Assembly (NCBI GenBank): GCA_965652145.1
Contig: CBFGTV010000108.1
Span: 1 to 7,552 of the forward strand
From: CBFGTV01 sp965652145
GTDB lineage: Bacteria; Bacillota; Clostridia; Peptostreptococcales; Natronincolaceae
Direction: 5' to 3'
DNA: 7,552 nt
Part shown: piece by piece, positions 1 through 7,400 of the stretch
How positions within the stretch are numbered: position 1 is the first letter of the stretch
Layout: each line of letters opens with the position of its first letter
Notes under the pieces: generated by a model
Database searches by the model: none
The model's input: the letters and a program-made list of their open reading frames with translations, nothing else
What the model was told of the DNA's origin: nothing
Made by a program: the position numbers and the translations under genes

Positions 1-1
1 A

Positions 2-1333
2 ACAACCTTTGTTCCAATTGAAAACAGCTTTGCCCTAGGAACAGTACAGGGAAGTGGCAGCTATATTGGCGGATTAGTTGGACGAATTTATGGGTCAAGT
101 GCTAGCCACGTGGCGGTGAAAAATAGCTATGCTGGGGGAGCCGTTATTAATAGCAGTAATTATAAAGGCGGCTTATTTGGAACAATCAGCTCAGCCAATT
201 ATATAAGCAGCTACTTCAACTCAACATCAACAGGTATTACAACGCCTACCACCCAAGCCAGAACAACGGAAGAAATGATTCAGCAAATAACCTTTGTTGA
301 TTGGGATTTCTCAGAGGTATGGGATATAGAGGATGGAAGTTCCTATCCATTCCTTAGGGTATTACCAGTACCTGATCATGAGAATATGCCAGACAGGTTG
401 ATGCCAGTAGGGTTAAGGGCTGAAAAAATCGAGTCTAGATCAGTTCAGTTAACCTGGAGACCAGTTAATTGGGCGGAATATTACGATATAAGCGTAGATG
501 GTGTGGTAGTAGCCTCAGTAACAGAGCCAGCTTACCTGCATGAAGGGCTAACACCTAGTACAGTGTACGAGTACAGAGTAAGGGCTAGGAACAGTGAATT
601 AGTCAGTAGCTGGACACCTACATTAAAGGTCATAACACCACTGGAGGTGCCGTTAAACTTAACTGTAGAAAGGGTAGCCAATGGCTACAAGCTTACGTGG
701 GACGCAGTGGATATGGCTACAATTTATGATATGGAAGTTAATGGCACAATTATCAAACATACATCAGACACCACCTTTATCCATGAAAATCTTGCTCCTG
801 GTAGCCAATATGTATATCGAGTAAGGGCAAGAAATAGCATCATTAATAGTAAATGGAGTGAAATGCAAGTGATATTGCATTGGGCTGAAAGTACCCATGG
901 ACTGGCGATCACGGCGGTCAACTGGTTAACAGATGCTTCGACAGAGGATGAAGTAGAGATAGTTATTAAGGCAAAAGTGGAAGATTTATACTCAGTAATG
1001 TTTGACTTAACCTATCAACCACAAAACATGAAGTTTGTTCCAGGCAGTCTTGAAAATCTTGTATCGGAAGACGATATATACGATTATACTACAAGCAGTC
1101 AGCATACAGGCAAAATAAGAGTGTTGATATCCCGTACAGGGGATGTTGAAGGAAAAGAAGGCGAATTTGATTTAGTTCGGATTAAGTTAAAGGTAGCCAC
1201 AGAAGATATGACTCAGTTGATCATAAACGAAGCAAAGCTGGTTAATGCTTATGGAGAGTACATTAACATTCCTGCAGTTCCAGCCCTAAATTACAAGGTA
1301 CTACCAGAGTTTGAATTATTTCAAAATCAGTAA
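2..1333 (+). CDS. Modular extracellular protein, 5'-partial: GLUG repeats, two FN3-like domains, C-terminal cohesin-like domain
   Basis: The reading frame is open from base 2 to the TAA at 1331-1333 (443 residues visible), so the true start lies upstream. GTG at 110 is inside the GLUG repeats and is not a start. Two GLUG-type motifs are visible (GGLVG near 68-82, GGLFG near 167-181), followed by the W-D-F...V-W-D-I...YPFLR ending that often closes GLUG regions (about 302-358). Two FN3-like domains follow (about 404-640 and 641-880), each with a conserved LTW strand and a near-identical YRVRARNS strand. The last about 130 residues (from about 899) look like a cohesin or related beta-sandwich, with the hydrophobic pattern F-D-L-T-Y followed by K-I-R-V-L-I and I-K-L-K-V. 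No dockerin, LPXTG, membrane segment or S-layer domain is seen at the C-terminus, which ends FELFQNQ. Role: probably adhesion, carbohydrate binding or scaffolding outside the cell; no catalytic motif is visible. It is probably cotranscribed with the RHS gene 16 nt downstream. Domain calls are by eye. Confidence 0.9.
   Translation, partial: TTFVPIENSFALGTVQGSGSYIGGLVGRIYGSSASHVAVKNSYAGGAVINSSNYKGGLFGTISSANYISSYFNSTSTGITTPTTQARTTEEMIQQITFVDWDFSEVWDIEDGSSYPFLRVLPVPDHENMPDRLMPVGLRAEKIESRSVQLTWRPVNWAEYYDISVDGVVVASVTEPAYLHEGLTPSTVYEYRVRARNSELVSSWTPTLKVITPLEVPLNLTVERVANGYKLTWDAVDMATIYDMEVNGTIIKHTSDTTFIHENLAPGSQYVYRVRARNSIINSKWSEMQVILHWAESTHGLAITAVNWLTDASTEDEVEIVIKAKVEDLYSVMFDLTYQPQNMKFVPGSLENLVSEDDIYDYTTSSQHTGKIRVLISRTGDVEGKEGEFDLVRIKLKVATEDMTQLIINEAKLVNAYGEYINIPAVPALNYKVLPEFELFQNQ
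20..358 (+). other. GLUG-repeat region with closing WDF/YPFLR segment
   Basis: The frame shows two units of the type NS[FY]A-x(n)-GGL[VF]G, the hallmark of the GLUG motif found in bacterial surface proteins, often next to peptidase or adhesion modules. More units may lie upstream of the window. The closing segment TTEEMIQQITFVDWDF followed by VWDI and YPFLR matches the usual end of GLUG regions. Repeats of this kind are thought to form a beta-helix-like stalk, but that is family knowledge and not shown here. Confidence 0.75.
404..880 (+). other. Two tandem fibronectin type III-like domains
   Basis: Each domain is about 79 residues. The first starts PVGLRAEKI and the second EVPLNLTVERV. Both contain an L-T-W strand followed by a Y-D-[IM]-x-V-[DN]-G strand, then H-E-[GN]-L-x-P-x-[ST]-x-Y-x-Y-R-V-R-A-R-N-S. 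The close match between the copies, including at DNA level around gagtaagggc, points to tandem duplication. FN3-like domains in clostridial extracellular proteins usually act as spacers or carbohydrate-contacting modules. Confidence 0.8.
899..1285 (+). other. Cohesin-like beta-sandwich domain at the C-terminus of the upstream protein
   Basis: About 130 residues show the strand pattern of the cohesin/CBM-like superfamily: an early V-E-I-V-I-K-A-K-V strand, S-V-M-F-D-L-T-Y (the counterpart of the F-x-L-x-Y-D strand of cohesins), L-Y/F-V-P-G-S, a glycine-linked K-I-R-V-L-I strand, and F-D-L-V-R-I-K-L-K-V. Cohesins bind dockerins in cellulosomes, but many cohesin-like domains in non-cellulosomal proteins have no shown partner. 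The assignment is by pattern, so a profile search or structure prediction is needed to separate cohesin from related folds. Confidence 0.55.
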
Positions 1334-1349
1334 AGGGGGAAATGGAGAT
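1334..1349 (+). promoter_or_regulatory. Intergenic gap with Shine-Dalgarno sequence for the RHS gene
   Basis: The whole gap between the two genes is 16 nt. AGGGGGA (1334-1340) sits 9 nt before the ATG at 1350, a strong clostridial ribosome binding site. A closer GGAG (1344-1347) is too near to act. The ATG at 1342 meets a stop after two codons. There is no room for a terminator or promoter, so translation of the second gene most likely uses a transcript that starts upstream of the window. Confidence 0.85.
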
Positions 1350-1442
1350 ATGAAGAGAAACAAGACTCAGATAATTAATATATGCATTCTGTTTTTCCTT
1401 GTTATACTGATTCTCCCAATGTTTACAAACGTTGCAGAGGCC
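1350..1442 (+). other. Sec signal peptide of the RHS protein
   Basis: Residues 1-31 have a basic start (MKRNK), a hydrophobic core of about 16 residues (I11-M24 region) and the signal peptidase I site V-A-E-A before S32. No lipobox is present; C12 lies inside the hydrophobic core and is not followed by a suitable pattern. The protein is therefore expected to be exported by Sec and released or retained by another means. Confidence 0.9.
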
Positions 1443-4400
1443 AGTACACCAGGTAAAAGCGTAACAGATGAAATTGTTAATAGTATTAATAACTTTCCAG
1501 ATAAAAAGCAATATGACTCTGGTGGATACACAGGAGTGTTGGATAAGTACGGGTCTGTTCAACAAATTCTGGTGGAGCCAGAGGACAGGAGAACAGAAAC
1601 AATTGAAATCTATACTGGTACTACCTATCCAGCCAATAGCTACCGCTATAATCAAGGTGGATATAGTGGTACTTTGACTAGAGTACAGGTAATTAGTGAA
1701 GAACTTGGCGGGGGAGGAGACTCAGGAGGAGAAACGAATGAGCCTCCTCGCCAGGAATTCATTAGAAGAGAAATGGAAAATATAGCAACTTCATACTATG
1801 ATGAAAATGGCACCTTAATTAGAACAGAATATTCCTGGGATAATAGTAGTGATCATCCAACACTTTACGTAAATGATGGAAATTATGAAGGAGAAATTCC
1901 CAGGGTAGACCATTATTCAGATCCACCACAGACCTTTTATAACCCTGATGGCAGCTATAGAGTGGTCAGACGATTTGTCGGTATCTATGAAGGATATGTG
2001 AATGTAAAACAGCAGCCAGGTGGGGGCAGCAAGACAGTTTATACAGGGGTATACAGTGGCACTGTAGTTAAGCCCCCTGTATATGAGTATAAACAGCAGT
2101 ATAGAGGAACAGCCTATACTATGAGTACAATAGAGGCTAATTATGGATCCCCGGCAAATTGTGAAATGGTGAATGAGCCTGTCAATATCGTAACAGGTAA
2201 TTACTACGCCACAGATCAGGATTTATTGATTCCTGATCTGGGCTTACCCTTGGAAATTAAAAGGTATTACAATTCTCTAGACACTAGAGAAGGCATAATA
2301 GGCCAGGGGTGGCGATTAAATTACGAAACAGGAATTAAATTTGAAAACGGATACAGTACAGCAAAGGTCATCTATCCTGAGGGAAATACAGTAGAATTTA
2401 CATTAGTTGGAGGCAGCTATCAAGCACCCGAAACTATATTTGATACTTTAACAAGAAATATTAACGGAAGCTTTGAGCTACGCCGTCAAAACAAAACAAT
2501 CTATAGCTATAACTCAAGCGGTAAGCTTACGGCAATTACAGATAAAAATGGTAATCGTCAAACCATCCAATACGATGCTGCTGGCAATTTATTAAAGGTT
2601 ATTGGAGCCAGTGGCAAAAGCCTTAGCTTTACAACAGAAGATGGAAGAATTAAAACCATCACTGATCCCATTGGAAGGACCATTGTCTATAGTTATTCAG
2701 GTCATGATTTAACTCAAGTTAAGGATACAGGCAATGGTATAACCCGATATAGCTATGGTGAGTGGGGAATTACTTTCATAACTGACCAAAACAACAAAAG
2801 ATTTATTGAGAACATTTATGATGATTTCGGAAGAATTATCTATCAATACGACGAGAACGATAATAGAATTACCTATGATTATGACGATTACAATAGAATC
2901 AATACCTATTATGTTAACTCAACCGGCAGCAGGGTTCGTTATCAGTATAATGAAAAGCTTTATGTTACACGTATCTCCTACGAAGATGGAAGCTATGAAG
3001 AATATGGTTATGATCAATGGGGAAACAAAAATAGTATCAGATATAGAAACGGCCATACCTCCCACTATGTATATGATCAAAGGGGGAATCTTCTATCAGT
3101 AACCTCCCCTAAACCCTTTAATTATGTATCAACCTATCGGTATGATGCCAATGACAATCTTTTAGAATTTAAAGGACCAGAGGCTTCCGTCAATACCTAT
3201 GAGTATGATGCCAATGGTAATCTAGTCAAGGCTACAACAAAGCTTGATCAAAGTACAAGCGCCATTACGATTTATACCTATGACACCTATGGAAGGCTAA
3301 TAAGTATAAAGGATCCTGAGAATAATATAACCCTACTGGAATATGAAGGTTTAAACAGTAGCCCAATAAAAATAACTGATCCAGAGGGTGGAACAGTCGA
3401 GTACGGCTATGATCTCTTAGGTAGAAGAACCAGTGTATCTACTATATTAGGCACTACTGTCTTTAACTATAATAATAAGGATAAAATAGAGAAAATTGTT
3501 GATCCGCTAGGGAACATTACCAGATTGAAATATGATAACCGAGGAAATCTTATTAAACAAATTAATCCTGAGCAGTATAATACCCAGACCGATGATGGCT
3601 TGGCCTATACCTATGGATACGACGGCATGGATAGATTGATTAAGGAAATTGACCCCATAGGAAATGTAACTGCATCAATCTACAATGATGAGGGGCAAAA
3701 AATTAAGGATATTAACCCAAATTACTATAATGCTGCCACTGGGGATGGAATCGGAACCAGCTATCAGTATGACAGCAGTGGACGAATCATTAAAATAACC
3801 AATCCAACAGGTAAAAAGTCTAGAATACTGTACGACCCAACGGGTAATATAGTCAAGCTAATTGATGCCAATCACTACAATGAAGCCCAAGATAGTGGAA
3901 TAGGCTATGAATATCTCTACGATAGTCTTAATCGGCTTATTACCGAAAAAAACCCTGAAGGCAATGTGATCCGAAGATTGGTATATGATGCTGAGGGCAG
4001 AATTATTAAGGAAATTGATGCAAAGGGATATCTTTCTGCATCAGATGATCAAAACCGATATGGTATAATCTACAAGTATAACTTGGTAGGTTGGCTGATA
4101 GAAAAACGAGAACCTTTAAAACAAGAAAATGGAAGCATTTATTATCAAGTGACAAAATACAAGTATAATAAAAATGGAAGGCTAATAGAGGAACGCCTGT
4201 CAAGGGATTATGCTCTTTTAACAGGGGAGCCCACAAGCTGGAATGTCATTACATATACTTACGATAAAAATGGTAGAGTAAAATTAGTGACCGATTCTAC
4301 CGGAGCAAGAATGGAGTATTTATATGACCCGCTAGGAAATGTAATTCAAGAAAAGCTTAAAATTAGTAATGATAAATACAGCGTAACAGGATACGAGTAT

Positions 4401-7400
4401 GATGCTGCAGGTCGTATTGTAAGAACCTGGAAGGAAATAGATGCAATAGATTTGGCAGAGGGTGGAAGCGGTAAAGTACTGGCAGAAACCCACTTAGAAT
4501 ACGATAAGAATGGCAATATAACTAAAATCGTATCGCCTGAGGGATATGTCACACGACTTTCCTATGACGCCGCCAATAGACTAATTGAAAAACGGGTGGA
4601 GGTAAATGCCCATAGTGTCAACGTAAAAGGAACCACTGCCTCGGTAAAATCTCAGCGAACCCATTTATATCAAGGGCAGACAAATGAATTTCAAGTGGTT
4701 TTAAATCCAGATGAAACTGTTAGCAGCTTTAGCCTACAAATAGACTACGATACAAAACTATTTGATTTGGTAGGCAGTAATGGTAATAATGGAGCAATCG
4801 TTGATACTGCTACACCAGGAAAAATATTAATTGATGCCACAGATGGTAACTACACTCGACCTGAAACGGTGGCCACCTTTACATTGAAAGTAAAGGAAAC
4901 CGTCGCTGGTACCAGTGGAATTGTAATCAATAATCAGTCTGCCTATAGTAGTGATACAGGAACTTATCCCTTTAGTGGCTTAACAGGAAAGACCGTATTT
5001 GCCAATGGACCTGATATGAATGGGGATGGTAAGGTAGAACTGGATGATTTTACCCTAACTGCTCTATTAAAGGACATAACAAAGGATCATCAGCTATATG
5101 AAGAAAAGTTTGATATAGACTACAATGGTGTTATTGATACAACAGATTTAGATTTTATCAGAGATTGGATTTTTCAAGACCGTAGTAGTCAATTAACAAG
5201 AGTGGCACTAGAAAAGCTGTTACTGCAATATACTGGTGCTGTATATGATTTAAATGAATCGATGTCAGAACGAGTTACAACTTATCAATATGATAAGGCA
5301 GGGAATTTGATTAAGGAAACTGATACTAATAATAAAAGCGTTGAATATAGATATGATGCCTTTAATCGATTAATCTCTGTTAAGGACAGATCAGGGGCAA
5401 CATCAAGAATCTTTTATGATGAGATGGGCAATGTGATTAAAGAGGTTGTACCAGAAAACTACAATGCTTCTCAGGATGATGGCCCAGGAACAGTGTATAC
5501 CTATGATACAATGAATAGGCTGACAACGGTCACCAATGAAGAGGGAGAGGTTGTACAAAAGAATGTTTATGATCTCAATGGCAATATCATCAAAATAATC
5601 GATGGCAAGGGGTATCTGGCAGCTGGAAATGAATCTTCAAGATATGGCCTGGAATATAGTTACGATATAGGAAATCGACTTATAACCGCTATTACACCTG
5701 AGGCTAAACAGCAGGGAAAAACAACGGCTACCTACACCTATGATGCTCAAAATAACCTATTGGGTTATACGGATGGTGAGGGTAACACCACTACCTACTA
5801 TCGAGACGATTGGGGAAGAGCTACCAGAATAGTTGATTCAGAGGGTGTTAATACCTATTACCAATATGACAATGCCGGTAATGTAACATTAAGCAGAGAC
5901 GGAAAAAATAACAGTACTAGATATAGCTACAACAGTTTAAATCAATTGGCTTCAATTACTGACCCCTCTAATCAGACAATCACTTATAGGTATGATAAAG
6001 AAGGTAGAATGGTCAAGGAAACCAATCGAAATAACAAAACTATTTATTACGAATACAATCAGGATCATAATCTAATTTCTGTTGAAGTAGCAGGAAATAA
6101 TGAAGACCAGTGGTATTACTACAACACAGATGGTACACTGTTAGCGGCGGCTAACGACACCGGAATAGATGTATTTGAATACACCCCAGAGGGATATTTG
6201 AAGAAGAAAACAAGAAATGGAAAAAGCCTGCTGGAATATACCTACAATAAGAACGGCAGTGTTACAGAAATAGTCAGTCAGGGCCAAAGTACCCAATATA
6301 GCTATGACTCTTTGGGGAGATTAGAATCTGTAAAAGAAGGAAGCCAACTATTAGCTACCTATAGCTATAACGTTGACAACACCCTATCGGCTATACAATA
6401 CGGAACTGGAGTCAGAGTAGATTATGGTTATGACCGAGATCAAAATATAACCAGTATCCTGCAAAAAAATCCCCATGGGGAGATTATCAATAACTTGAGC
6501 TATACCTATGATGTCAGGGGAAATCAAGTTAGTAAAAATGAGAACGGAGAGACTACCCATTATACCTATGACAAAGTTAATCGATTGAAGGAAGTGGAAT
6601 ATCCAAGGGGAATCGTAGAAACCTTTACCTATGATAATGCTGGAAACCGGATAAGAAAACAAATTGGAGAAGAGATAACCACCTACGATTATGATACCAG
6701 AAACCGATTAACAAGAAGTACAAAAAATGGTACAATAACCACATATAATTATGATAACAACGGAAATTTACTAAAAGAAACAACAGCAGGGCAGGTTACC
6801 ACCTACACCTACGACAGCTATAACAAAGTAATTAAAGCAGCATTACCCGATGGAAGCTATCAGCTAAATCAATATGATGCAATGGGGCTAAGAGTAGGTT
6901 TAACAGAAAATGGAATCAGTCATCAGTTTATCTACTCAGGAAGAAATGTAATAGCAGAGGTGAATAGTAATACAGGGGGTGTAACAAGATATGTTCGAGG
7001 CAATGGACTGATAGCCACCGAAGACTATAGAGGAATAACCAGCTATTACCTTCTTAACAGCCATGGAGACGTTATTAACCTGATTAATAAAGAAGGAGCA
7101 ATATTAAACGCATATCAATACGATGCCTTTGGAAACACCACAAGCTATGCAGCCAAGGTCAATAATCGATTCCTATATGCAGGCGAGCAATATGACCCGG
7201 TAACAGGTCAATACTATCTAAGGGCCCGATATTACGACCCAGAAATAGGAAGATTCACCCAGGAAGACCCCTATCGAGGAGACGGATTGAATTTATATAC
7301 CTATGTACATAACAATCCGATCAGGTATATTGACCCAAGTGGAAATATGATTGAAGATGGAAATGGAGGACGTTATTCTCCTTCAAAACCAAGCTCTATC

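Larger units (their letters stand above)
4605..5276 (+). other. Cohesin-like + dockerin cassette inserted between the two YD blocks
   Basis: Residues 1086-1309 contain no YD motif and interrupt the repeat. The sequence before (SYDAANRLIEKRVE) and after (RVTTYQYDKAGNLIKE) would join as normal YD repeats if the segment were removed, so it looks like an insertion at a loop of the shell. It consists of a cohesin-like beta-sandwich, a dockerin and a short helical return segment (about 1280-1300, LTRVALEKLLLQY). Translation is continuous through both borders. Confidence 0.85.

Noticed and set aside
110..112. GTG as a start codon for the first gene
   Set aside because: The frame is open back to base 2 and the upstream residues carry a GLUG motif (GGLVG) that belongs to the same domain, so this codon is internal.
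1320..1365. Terminator or promoter between the two genes
   Set aside because: The gap is 16 nt and no stem-loop with a T run or promoter boxes fits there.
724..1655. Antisense open frames over 724-921 and 1263-1655
   Set aside because: They lie opposite well-supported protein domains, have no convincing ribosome binding site or domain, and one spans the junction of the two real genes.
1468..1677. Small forward open frame overlapping the start of the RHS gene
   Set aside because: It is out of frame with the signal-peptide-bearing gene and shows no domain of its own.
4605..5276. Mobile element insertion as the source of the cohesin-like/dockerin segment
   Set aside because: There are no inverted repeats, target duplications or transposase remnants at the borders, and the frame is perfectly kept. 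Domain shuffling by recombination is the simpler reading.
2806..6662. Other short open frames inside the RHS gene (2806-3102 on +, and 4006-4236, 4346-4552 and 6384-6662 on the reverse strand)
   Set aside because: They are by-products of the repetitive YD codons, and all overlap the continuous RHS frame.
2502..7112. CRISPR array or nucleotide-level tandem repeat
   Set aside because: The repeated feel comes from degenerate protein repeats (tatgat/acctat codons); copies differ at DNA level and have no repeat-spacer pattern.
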